Shown in pieces: positions 43,701-51,172 of a stretch of 64,000 nt of DNA (the stretch's first letter is position 1; each line of letters begins with the position of its first letter). Source of the stretch: Phycisphaerales bacterium UBA854. Its GTDB lineage: Bacteria; Planctomycetota; Phycisphaerae; Phycisphaerales; SM1A02. Below the pieces are notes generated by a model that was not told the origin of the DNA, did not search any database, and saw only the letters and a program-made list of their open reading frames with translations. The stretch covers positions 140,654-204,653 of the forward strand of contig DBGM01000011.1 of assembly GCA_002295885.1 (NCBI GenBank), given 5' to 3'. Both the position numbers and the translations under genes were made by a program.

Positions 43701-44249
43701 GCCGCTGCCGCCGAGGGTGAACGCCGGACGCAGGATCGCGGGCAGACCGATCTTCTCGAGGAACTCGAATCCTTCCTCGACGGTGTTGACGGTGCGGGCC
43801 CGGGGCATGCGAAGCCCGAGTTCCTCGACGATCTCGCGGAAGACGTGCCGATCCTCGGCCCGGTGGATGACCTCCCGCGAAGCGCCGATCATCTGCACGT
43901 CCAGTTCCTCGAGCGTCCCGAGCTCCTCGAGTTCGCACGCGCAGTTGAGTGCCGTCTGGCCTCCGATCGTCGGAAGCAGCGCATCGATCGGCGTACCCCG
44001 GTCGCGTTCCTTCTCGATGACCCGCCGTACCGCTTCGGGCGTGATGGGTTCGATGTAGGTGCGATCGGAGAACGCAGGGTCGGTCATGATGGTCGCGGGA
44101 TTGGAGTTGACCAGCACCACCCGGTAGCCCTCCTCCTGGAGGGCCTTGCACGCCTGGGTGCCCGAGTAGTCGAATTCACAGCCCTGCCCGATGACAATTG
44201 GACCCGAGCCAAGAACAAGAATGGTGTTGATGTCGTCGCGGCGGGGCAT
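40776..44249 (-). CDS. carB: carbamoyl phosphate synthase large subunit
   Basis: 1157 aa, slightly longer than typical (about 1070-1080). Two ATP-grasp halves are present: [20 protein letters not shown] near the start and [20 protein letters not shown] near residue 640, each followed by the carboxyphosphate or carbamate kinase active site. The C-terminal MGS-like allosteric domain ([15 protein letters not shown]) lies at about 1030-1130. It makes carbamoyl phosphate for pyrimidines and arginine. carA is not in the window. Start ATG 44249 fits the N-terminus [15 protein letters not shown]. Confidence 0.97.
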   Translation of the reverse strand: [1157 protein letters not shown]

Positions 44250-44276
44250 AGACCGTTTCAACCCTCGATTCCGTGC

Positions 44277-44306
44277 ATGGTATCCCGGCCGACCCCAATG
44301 TTGCAA
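44277..44306 (-). promoter_or_regulatory. carB promoter
   Basis: Minus strand: TTGCAA (complement of 44301-44306), an 18-bp spacer, and TACCAT (complement of 44277-44282). The predicted start at about 44270 gives a 20-nt leader. Confidence 0.5.
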
Positions 44307-44316
44307 GATGCAGGAT

Positions 44317-44333
44317 GTGTCCACATTGGACAC
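44317..44333. promoter_or_regulatory. GTGTCCA-CAT-TGGACAC operator-like palindrome
   Basis: A perfect 7-bp inverted repeat lies between the divergent carB and plsC promoters, 10 bp upstream of the carB -35 and directly against the plsC -35. Such a site could bind a dimeric regulator of either gene. The regulator is unknown. Confidence 0.45.
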
Positions 44334-44362
44334 TTGACAGAGATCTTCCCAACCGTGACGCT
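44334..44362 (+). promoter_or_regulatory. plsC promoter with consensus -35
   Basis: TTGACA (44334-44339), a 17-bp spacer and a weak -10 GACGCT (44357-44362). The box ends 6 nt before ATG 44369, again the leaderless spacing. Confidence 0.45.
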
Positions 44363-44368
44363 CGGGAG

Positions 44369-45124
44369 ATGGGACCACTCGGATGGATCGCCGTGTCGCT
44401 GGCCGCATGGGCGGTGCTGATCATCCTGATCAGACGGCTGGTCATTCCGGCTCTTCGGCGGGGGCCCGCCGGCGACCCCGCACTGGGACTGGCCTGGTAC
44501 TTCCTGAAGATCTTCAATCGGGTCGTCCATCGGCTCAAGGTCACGGGGCTGGAGCACCTGCCCTCCCGTCACCCGCCCCGACCCCTGGTCGTGGTGTGCA
44601 ATCACACCGGTTCCGTCGACCCCCTGCTGATCTCCAGCGTCTGCCCCTTCATGATTCGATGGATGATGGGCGACGACATGATGTGGGACCGGATGGCCCC
44701 GCTGTGGGCCAGACTGCAGCTGATTCCCGTGGATCGCACCGGTGACCGGCCCGTGGCCATCCGCGAAGCCCTCCGGACCCTGCGGAAGAAGGGTGCGGTC
44801 GGCATCTTTCCCGAAGGAAGGATCACCCTGCCGCGGGGTGAGATCCGGCCCTTCTTCGACGGGGTGGGCGCCCTGATCTCCCGGGCCAGGGCGGACACGC
44901 TGCTGGTCTGGATCGAGGGCACCCCGGAAACCGACCGGGTCATTCCATCCCTCTTCACTCCAAGCCGTTCGACCGTGCATTTCGTCGAACACCTCCCGTG
45001 GGACGGCGAACGCGACCCGGAGGTCATCACCAGGCGGCTTCGGGATCGACTGCTTGCCGTCAGCGGCTGGAAGGCCAACGACCAGTCCCTCCCCCTGGTC
45101 CTGCCGGAACGCCTCCCGTTCTGA
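44369..45124 (+). CDS. plsC: 1-acyl-glycerol-3-phosphate acyltransferase
   Basis: 251 aa from ATG 44369. An N-terminal membrane helix (about 5-24) precedes the acyltransferase domain with NHTGSVDP (the HX4D catalytic motif), RWMMGDDMMWDRM, and FPEGRI for phosphate binding. It converts lysophosphatidic to phosphatidic acid. An in-frame ATG at 44315 would add 18 residues but lies in the operator. It is followed 14 bp later by ruvA, so the genes to 49085 form one co-directional block. Confidence 0.92.
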   Translation: MGPLGWIAVSLAAWAVLIILIRRLVIPALRRGPAGDPALGLAWYFLKIFNRVVHRLKVTGLEHLPSRHPPRPLVVVCNHTGSVDPLLISSVCPFMIRWMMGDDMMWDRMAPLWARLQLIPVDRTGDRPVAIREALRTLRKKGAVGIFPEGRITLPRGEIRPFFDGVGALISRARADTLLVWIEGTPETDRVIPSLFTPSRSTVHFVEHLPWDGERDPEVITRRLRDRLLAVSGWKANDQSLPLVLPERLPF

Positions 45125-45126
45125 GG

Positions 45127-45132
45127 TAGACT
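45127..45132 (+). promoter_or_regulatory. TAGACT -10-like box before ruvA
   Basis: TAGACT begins 2 bp after the plsC stop and ends 6 nt before the ruvA ATG, matching the leaderless pattern. It could start a second transcript inside the operon. Confidence 0.4.
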
Positions 45133-45138
45133 GAGAGC

Positions 45139-45777
45139 ATGATCAGCCGCCTGTCCGGGATCCTCGATTGCATCACCGAAGACGGTCGGGCCATGCTCCA
45201 GAGCGGGCCCATCACCTACGAAGTCCTGGTGCCCGCCGCGGACATCGAAGCCCTGCGGAATCGAACCGGCCAGGAAGTCGTCTTCCACACGCTCCACTAC
45301 CTCGAGGGCCAGAGCCAGGGATCGAGCATGCTGCCCCGGCTGATCGGTTTCTCGAGCGATCTCGACCGCTCCTTCTTCACGCTGTTCACCACCGTGAAGA
45401 ACATCGGCTACCGGAAGGCCCTGCGGGCCCTTCAGCGTCCCTGCCGGGAAATCGCCTCCGCCATCGCGGCCAAGGACACCACCACCCTCACCAGCCTTCC
45501 CGAAATCGGGAAACGATCCGCCGAAACGATCGTCGCCGAACTGCACGGCAAGGTGGATCCCTTCCTCGAAGGACTCGTCGAGCCCTCCTCGCCGATCCGC
45601 GCCGGCGAGAACATGCCACCGCTGGTCGCCGATGCCATCGCCCTGCTGACGACCCTCGGCGAAAGTCGGACCGACGCCCGGAGGAGGGCGGAGTTGGCGT
45701 TCGCAGCCCATCCGGACGTCGAAGGCCCCGAGCAACTTCTCCAGATCATCTACACCATGAAGGAACCGGTCTCGTGA
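45139..45777 (+). CDS. ruvA: Holliday junction DNA helicase subunit RuvA
   Basis: 212 aa. The N-terminal OB fold (MISRLSGILDCITEDGRAML) and tandem helix-hairpin-helix motifs (VKNIGYRKALRAL; LTSLPEIGKRSAETIVAEL) bind the four-way junction. The C-terminal domain III (PPLVADAIALLTTLGESRTDARRR) contacts RuvB. The central part is slightly atypical (FTTVKNIGYRKAL in place of the usual VxGIGPKLAL). ruvB and ruvC are not in the window. The stop overlaps the GTG of the next gene. Confidence 0.95.
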   Translation: MISRLSGILDCITEDGRAMLQSGPITYEVLVPAADIEALRNRTGQEVVFHTLHYLEGQSQGSSMLPRLIGFSSDLDRSFFTLFTTVKNIGYRKALRALQRPCREIASAIAAKDTTTLTSLPEIGKRSAETIVAELHGKVDPFLEGLVEPSSPIRAGENMPPLVADAIALLTTLGESRTDARRRAELAFAAHPDVEGPEQLLQIIYTMKEPVS

Positions 45778-46856
45778 GTCGATACGCCATGATCATGGCC
45801 GGTGGTGCGGGCACCCGACTGTGGCCCATGAGCCGCCCCGCCCAGCCCAAGCAACTGATTCCATTCATCGACGGGCGGTCCCTGCTGCAGATCGCAGCCG
45901 ATCGACTCGAAGGGGTGGTTCCGTCCGACCGACGCCTGATCTGCACCGGCCGCGATCACCTCGAGGTCATCCGGCAGCGGCTTCCCGAGTTCACGGAGGA
46001 TCGTCTCCTGGGCGAACCGACCGGACGCGACACGCTGAACGCCATCGGCCTGACCGCAACCGTCCTGGCCCTCCGGGATCCGGAAGCGGTCTTCGCCGTC
46101 CTCACTGCGGACCACCTGATCACCCCCCAGGACGAGTTCGCCCGGTGCATGCAGTTGGGTTTCGATCTGGTCGAGGCGGATTCGAAACGCATGGTCACCT
46201 TCGGCATCACACCGACCCACCCCGCCACCGGATACGGCTACGTCCAACTGGGGGAGCCCGTCGAGGGCTTCGACGCCGCCCATCAGACGGCCCGATTCGT
46301 CGAGAAACCGGATGAGGCCACGGCACGCGGCTACCTCGAGTCCGGCGATTTCGCATGGAACAGCGGCATGTTCATCTTCTCCGCCGCGGGGTTCCTCGAG
46401 GCCACTGCGGCGTTCGCCCCGGAAGCCGCCGCCGGGCTGCAGACCATCGGCGATGCCTGGTCGGGTCAGGATCGGGAAGCGGTCCTCGATGCGGTCTACC
46501 CCGCACTCCCCCGGATCAGCGTCGACTACGGCATCATGGAACCGGCCTCGGCCAGCGGGGACTTCCAGGTCTGCACGGTGCCGATGGCGGTCCAGTGGAT
46601 CGATGTCGGCAGCTGGCCCAGCTACGGCGAGACGCTCGAGTCGGATGACGCGGGCAATCGCAGCAACGGGCCGGTCGAGCACCTGGATTCCCGCAATGTC
46701 CTGGCGGTTTCGGAGGATCCGAACCATCTGATCACCACCATTGGCTGCGAGGATCTCGTCGTGGTGCATACGCCGGACGCCACCCTCGTGTTCCCCCGCG
46801 ATCGTGACCAGGATGTGAAGGCGATGGCGCAGCGGGTCGCCGAGCGCGACGACTGA
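45774..46856 (+). CDS. manC: mannose-1-phosphate guanylyltransferase
   Basis: 360 aa from GTG 45774 (GTGA overlap with ruvA). The nucleotidyltransferase signature AGGAGTRLWPMSR is followed by QPKQLIPF, and FVEKPD and FAWNSGMF mark the sugar-binding part; a beta-helix tail completes the enzyme. There is no C-terminal isomerase domain, so it is the single-function type. It makes GDP-mannose for capsule, LPS or glycan synthesis. The ATG at 45789 lies within the conserved motif and cannot be the start. Confidence 0.93.
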   Translation: MSRYAMIMAGGAGTRLWPMSRPAQPKQLIPFIDGRSLLQIAADRLEGVVPSDRRLICTGRDHLEVIRQRLPEFTEDRLLGEPTGRDTLNAIGLTATVLALRDPEAVFAVLTADHLITPQDEFARCMQLGFDLVEADSKRMVTFGITPTHPATGYGYVQLGEPVEGFDAAHQTARFVEKPDEATARGYLESGDFAWNSGMFIFSAAGFLEATAAFAPEAAAGLQTIGDAWSGQDREAVLDAVYPALPRISVDYGIMEPASASGDFQVCTVPMAVQWIDVGSWPSYGETLESDDAGNRSNGPVEHLDSRNVLAVSEDPNHLITTIGCEDLVVVHTPDATLVFPRDRDQDVKAMAQRVAERDD

Positions 46857-46857
46857 C

Positions 46858-47259
46858 GTGCGGTTCCTCGGACTCGATCTCGGCTCGAAGCGCACCGGTG
46901 TGGCCGTCGGCGACGACGAGACCGGCACCGCGCTGCCGGTGTCGGTCGTCGACACGCCCGACGAAACGAAGCTGATGCACGCCGTCACGACCCTGCTCCT
47001 GGAGCACGGCCCCGACGCCATCGTCATCGGACTGCCCCTCAACATGGACGGCACCGAAGGCAAGCCGGCCGAGGACGCCCGTGCGTTGGCGGAGCGGCTC
47101 TCGGCCCACGCATCGATCCCCGTGCATGTCCAGGACGAGCGCCTGACCTCCGACGACGCACGACGGCGGCTTGCCGAAACCGGGTCGACCCGCGGACGGC
47201 GCGACGACGCGATCGCCGCGGCGATCATCCTGGAGGAGTTCCTCGGCGGTCGATCATGA
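46858..47259 (+). CDS. ruvX: putative Holliday junction resolvase / pre-16S rRNA nuclease
   Basis: 133 aa from GTG 46858, one base after the manC stop. RNase H-like YqgF fold: FLGLDLGSKRTGVAVGD (catalytic Asp), VIGLPLNMDGTEG, VQDERLTS, and the final acidic DDAIAAAIILE. In E. coli it matures the 5' end of 16S rRNA. The stop overlaps the start of the ABC-F gene (ATGA). Confidence 0.95.
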   Translation: MRFLGLDLGSKRTGVAVGDDETGTALPVSVVDTPDETKLMHAVTTLLLEHGPDAIVIGLPLNMDGTEGKPAEDARALAERLSAHASIPVHVQDERLTSDDARRRLAETGSTRGRRDDAIAAAIILEEFLGGRS

Positions 47260-49085
47260 GCACCCTCCTCTCCGCCCGCGGCCTGGGCAAGTCATTCCCC
47301 GCCAATGCACTCTTCGAAGGCGTCGACATCCACGTCGAGTCCGGTGATCGGATCGGATTCATCGGGCCCAACGGCGCGGGCAAGACCACCCTGATGAAGA
47401 TTCTCACCGGACTCGAGGAAGCCGACGCCGGCGAGATCACCCGCCGCCGCGGACTCACGATGACCTACGTGAAGCAGGACGATCTGTTTCCCGACGGGGC
47501 CACGCCGCGGTCGGTGGTCCTGGATTCACTGGAACCGGATGCATCGGACCGCGTCGACCCGGACACCCAGGCCGCCATCGCCCTGTCGAAGATCGGCTTC
47601 GAGGATCACGATCGCCCCGTGGGCACGCTGTCGGGCGGTTGGCGGAAGCGACTGTCTTTGGCCTGCGCCCTCGCCCGGGAGCCCGACGTCCTGGTGCTGG
47701 ACGAACCGACCAACCATCTCGACCTCGAGGGTGTGCTGTGGCTGGAGCAGTTCGTGCAGCAGTCCTCCATGGCCATGCTCTTCGTGACCCACGATCGGAT
47801 GTTCCTTGAGCACTCGGCCAACCGTATCGTCGAACTGTCCCCCGCCTACCCCGGCGGCACCTTCAAGGTCGAGGGGGACTACAGCGAGTTCCTGCGTCGC
47901 AAGGATGCCTTCCTGGAGGCGCAGGCCGCCGCCCAGTCCGCTCTGGCCAACAAGGTGCGTCGCGACACCGCATGGCTGCGCCAGGGCATCCAGGGACGAC
48001 AGACCCGGAACAAGACCCAGGTGGCGGCGGCCTCGGATCGCCGCGACGAGCTCAGGCAGACGCGCAGCCGCAACGAGGCCCCGAAGCAGACGACCGACAT
48101 CGACTTCCAGGCCACGCAGCGCAAGACGCGGAAGCTGCTCGCCCTGCACAGCGTCGGCAAGAGCATGGGCGACAAGCGGCTGTTCGACTCGCTGGACCTG
48201 GTGTTGACGCCGGGGCAACGCATCGGCCTTGTGGGCGTCAACGGCGCCGGCAAGACCACCCTGCTCCGCCTCATGAACGGCTCCCTCGCCCCCGACACCG
48301 GAACGATCAAGCGGGCCCCGGAACTCCGCATCGTGACCTTCAGCCAGCACCGCGACACCCTGGTCGCGAAGCAGACCCTGCAGGAGGCCCTGTGCCCCGT
48401 CGGAGACATGGTGGACTACCGAGGCAAGCAGGTGCACGTGACGGGGTGGGCCCAGCGGTTTCTCTTCGAGGCCGACCAGCTTTCGACCCTGGTGGGGAAT
48501 CTCTCCGGCGGGGAACAGGCGAGGGTGCTCATCGCCAACCTGATGCTCGAGCCGGCCGACGTGCTGCTGCTGGACGAACCGACCAACGATCTGGACATCC
48601 CCTCGCTGGAAGTACTCGAACAGGCCCTGCTCGAGTTCCCCGGCGCCCTCGTGCTGGTGACCCACGACCGGTTCATGCTCGAGCGGCTGGCCACCGAATA
48701 CGTCGGGCTCGACGACTCCGGGGGCATTCGTCAGTTCCTGACCTACGAGGAGTGGAACGCCGCCCGACGGGAGGCCGCCCGCATCGCGAAGCAGGAGGCC
48801 AACCGAAGCCGGACGCAGGCGAAGGCGGCGAAACGAAAGAACGACGCACGCAAGCTGAGCTGGGACGAACGCAAGGAGTACGAATCGATGGAGGCGGCGA
48901 TCCTCGAGGCGGAAGCCGAGGTGGAACGTCTCGAAGCGGAGGTTGCGGATCCCGGCCTGGCGGAGGATCACGTTCGATCGACCGCGACGTACGAATCCCT
49001 CTCAGCCGCCCAGACACGGGTCAAGCAGTTGTACGATCGCTGGGTCGTGCTGGATGCGATCGCCTCGGGACGGGCCACCGACTGA
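47256..49085 (+). CDS. ABC-F family ATPase (Uup-like)
   Basis: 609 aa, two ABC cassettes in one chain without membrane segments. Walker A motifs: GPNGAGKTT near residue 39 and GVNGAGKTT near 328. Signature motifs LSGGWRKRLSLACAL and LSGGEQARVLIANLM, and Walker B LVLDEPTNHLDLEG and LLLDEPTNDLDIPS, are present. The C-terminal coiled coil (about 515-605) is typical of Uup/EttA proteins that act on ribosomes or DNA repair intermediates. It shares ATGA with ruvX. Confidence 0.95.
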   Translation: MSTLLSARGLGKSFPANALFEGVDIHVESGDRIGFIGPNGAGKTTLMKILTGLEEADAGEITRRRGLTMTYVKQDDLFPDGATPRSVVLDSLEPDASDRVDPDTQAAIALSKIGFEDHDRPVGTLSGGWRKRLSLACALAREPDVLVLDEPTNHLDLEGVLWLEQFVQQSSMAMLFVTHDRMFLEHSANRIVELSPAYPGGTFKVEGDYSEFLRRKDAFLEAQAAAQSALANKVRRDTAWLRQGIQGRQTRNKTQVAAASDRRDELRQTRSRNEAPKQTTDIDFQATQRKTRKLLALHSVGKSMGDKRLFDSLDLVLTPGQRIGLVGVNGAGKTTLLRLMNGSLAPDTGTIKRAPELRIVTFSQHRDTLVAKQTLQEALCPVGDMVDYRGKQVHVTGWAQRFLFEADQLSTLVGNLSGGEQARVLIANLMLEPADVLLLDEPTNDLDIPSLEVLEQALLEFPGALVLVTHDRFMLERLATEYVGLDDSGGIRQFLTYEEWNAARREAARIAKQEANRSRTQAKAAKRKNDARKLSWDERKEYESMEAAILEAEAEVERLEAEVADPGLAEDHVRSTATYESLSAAQTRVKQLYDRWVVLDAIASGRATD

Positions 49086-49092
49086 AGCGTGA

Positions 49093-49770
49093 TCAGTCCC
49101 TGAACGGCTCGGCGTCCTCGTCGAGCGTGGTGCCGGAGAGATACCAGCGCGTCGTCCCCCCCTCGGAACGGATGGACTGCACCGGCAGACCGCTGCCCGA
49201 CGGTTCGAGCGAATCCAGTCCCGCGAGCACTTCGGCACCCATGGCGATGAGTCCGATGAATCCCGCGCGGTTGATGCGGGCGACCGGCACCAGGATCTCG
49301 TTCACCGCCGACTCGCTGCCCAGGACTCCCACCCGGCCGTGCACTCCGACGTCCAGCATCACGTAGTCGATCGCAGGTCCCTCGTCCCGATCGTCGGCGC
49401 CGTGGAGATTGGCCTCGTCGATCCCCGAATGCGGCACCAGAATGTCGCGCAACTGGATGTAGTGGTCGTCGTCGCGGGTGTCGTTGAGCAGCCAGCAGTG
49501 CGTCTGGGCCCAGGGGAACATGCGGATGACCGGATCGAACATCATGCGTTCGAGGCAGCGGACGATCGTGTCGGTCCAGGAGACGGCGAAATGGAACGTT
49601 CCGCCGCCACGAATCCGCATCTGCGCCTCGATCATCAGCTCGGCAAAGACCATGTCCAGGAGTTCGTCCGCCGAATCACGTTCGGCCAACGTGCCCCAGA
49701 GCTCCGGCAGCCGCTGCCCGTCGGCGCGTTGCAGATCGTAGGGCTGGGGGCGTTCCGGATCACTGCTCAT
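49093..49770 (-). CDS. 6-phosphogluconolactonase-like protein, altered active site
   Basis: 225 aa from ATG 49770. The order of family blocks (GGTFHFAVSWTDTIVRCL, MFPWAQTHCWLLNDTRDDDHYIQLRDIL, IDYVMLDVGVHGRVGVLG) matches 6-phosphogluconolactonase/SugarP-isomerase proteins. However, the usual G-x-D-G-H-x-A-S-L block reads GVHGRVGVLG, so the His is replaced by Arg. Catalysis in the pentose phosphate pathway is therefore doubtful, and it may act on another sugar phosphate. No zwf or gnd gene lies nearby. Confidence 0.7.
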   Translation of the reverse strand: MSSDPERPQPYDLQRADGQRLPELWGTLAERDSADELLDMVFAELMIEAQMRIRGGGTFHFAVSWTDTIVRCLERMMFDPVIRMFPWAQTHCWLLNDTRDDDHYIQLRDILVPHSGIDEANLHGADDRDEGPAIDYVMLDVGVHGRVGVLGSESAVNEILVPVARINRAGFIGLIAMGAEVLAGLDSLEPSGSGLPVQSIRSEGGTTRWYLSGTTLDEDAEPFRD

Positions 49771-49805
49771 GGGCCATCTGCTCCATCCCGAAAGCGTAGA
49801 CCGGA

Positions 49806-49811
49806 TAGAGT
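49806..49811 (+). promoter_or_regulatory. TAGAGT -10-like box, likely leaderless start
   Basis: TAGAGT ends 5 nt before ATG 49817; no Shine-Dalgarno lies between. Confidence 0.4.
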
Positions 49812-49816
49812 ATGGC

Positions 49817-51172
49817 ATGCAAATTCAAATCATCCTTCTGCCGCTGATACTCTCGATGACGGGTGAGCCGCCGCAGGAGCCCGCTCCGGGCCCTGCGTGG
49901 CAGGACGCGCCCTCGGTACCGCTCGACCAGCGGATCGATCCGGGCAAGATGACGGAGTCCCCGCTGCCTCCGCTCCCCAACTCCATCACCGCGCCTCCGC
50001 CCCCCACGTTCCGCATCGCCCTGCAGAGCGAGGATGCACCGGTCGACGCGGAGACCTGGGCCCGATGCCTGGCGGCAATCGATCGCGGACTGGACTTCCT
50101 GCGCACGCGACAGGCCGGCAGCGGCTTCTGGATGATGGGAGACGAGACGCAACCCACGGACGAACCCCAGCAGGCGACTCCCGTGGCGGCGGCGATCACC
50201 GCCATGGGCGTGCAGTCCTTCGCCCAACGGGGACTCGATCCCGAATCGGATCCCACCCTGTCCAAGGCGGTCATCGCCACCATGAGCGTCCGCGAGCAGG
50301 ACGAGCTGATGAACAACGCCCTGGCCAACTACATCCGCTCCGCCATGATCAGTGGCCTCGCAAGTCTGGAGGATCCGCGTTTCCGTGATGCCGTCGACGA
50401 AGGCGTACGCTCACTCACCAAGCACCAGTGGGATCGGGACGAGGGGATCGGCGTGCGATCGGACTGGTTCGGCGGCGCCGGCTACGGCAACCGCGGCCGC
50501 CCCGACCTCTCGAACACGCAGAACATGCTGCAGGCGTTGTACGACTCCGGCATGAGTCCCGATGAACCGGCGTTCCAGGAGGCCGTGGTCTTCCTCAGCC
50601 GGACCCAGAACCTGAAAGCGGTCAACGAGTCGGCGTGGGCCGGAGACGACGGTGGCTTCGTCTACACCCCTGCCAACGGCGGCGAATCGATGGGATCGCA
50701 GTACGCGGGGGAAGGCCGCTACGGGGAACTGATCCCCGCCGGCCAGCCGCGCAGCCTGCGAAGCTACGGCTCCATGACCTACGCAGGCTTCAAGAGCCTG
50801 ATCTACGCCGGACTCGATGAAAACGATCCGCGGGTCCGGGCCGCGTACGACTGGATCCGCCGGCACTGGACCTTCCGGGAGAATCCGGGGCTCGGCCAGC
50901 AAGGGCTCTACTACTACTGGCTGGCCATGTCCCGCGCCCTGCGCGCGGGACAGCAGCCGATCATCACCGATGCGGAGGGCACGCCGCACGACTGGCGGTA
51001 CGAACTGGCCGACGAGATTCTGCGACGACAGCGCACCGACGGCTCCTGGCTGAATCCGGAGGACCGCTGGCTCGAAGGGGAACAGGAACTGGCCACGCTG
51101 TATGCGATCCTCGCCCTCGAAGAGCTGCTCAAACCCGTGACCGCCCCTGCCGACGAAGCGCCTGCACCGTGA
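49817..51172 (+). CDS. secreted alpha/alpha-toroid (terpene-cyclase/prenyltransferase-fold) protein
   Basis: 451 aa with a short signal peptide and a Pro-rich linker (about 15-65). The rest is an alpha-toroid of the squalene-cyclase superfamily with repeated motifs ALDYLR/GLDFLRTRQAGSGFWMMGD, SNTQNMLQALYDSG, SYGSMTYAGFKSLIYAG, and LRRQRTDGSWLNPEDRW near the end. The cyclase catalytic DXDD motif is not seen, so a binding or structural role is more likely, as in many planctomycete secreted toroids. It shares GTGA with the esterase gene. Confidence 0.8.
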   Translation: MQIQIILLPLILSMTGEPPQEPAPGPAWQDAPSVPLDQRIDPGKMTESPLPPLPNSITAPPPPTFRIALQSEDAPVDAETWARCLAAIDRGLDFLRTRQAGSGFWMMGDETQPTDEPQQATPVAAAITAMGVQSFAQRGLDPESDPTLSKAVIATMSVREQDELMNNALANYIRSAMISGLASLEDPRFRDAVDEGVRSLTKHQWDRDEGIGVRSDWFGGAGYGNRGRPDLSNTQNMLQALYDSGMSPDEPAFQEAVVFLSRTQNLKAVNESAWAGDDGGFVYTPANGGESMGSQYAGEGRYGELIPAGQPRSLRSYGSMTYAGFKSLIYAGLDENDPRVRAAYDWIRRHWTFRENPGLGQQGLYYYWLAMSRALRAGQQPIITDAEGTPHDWRYELADEILRRQRTDGSWLNPEDRWLEGEQELATLYAILALEELLKPVTAPADEAPAP

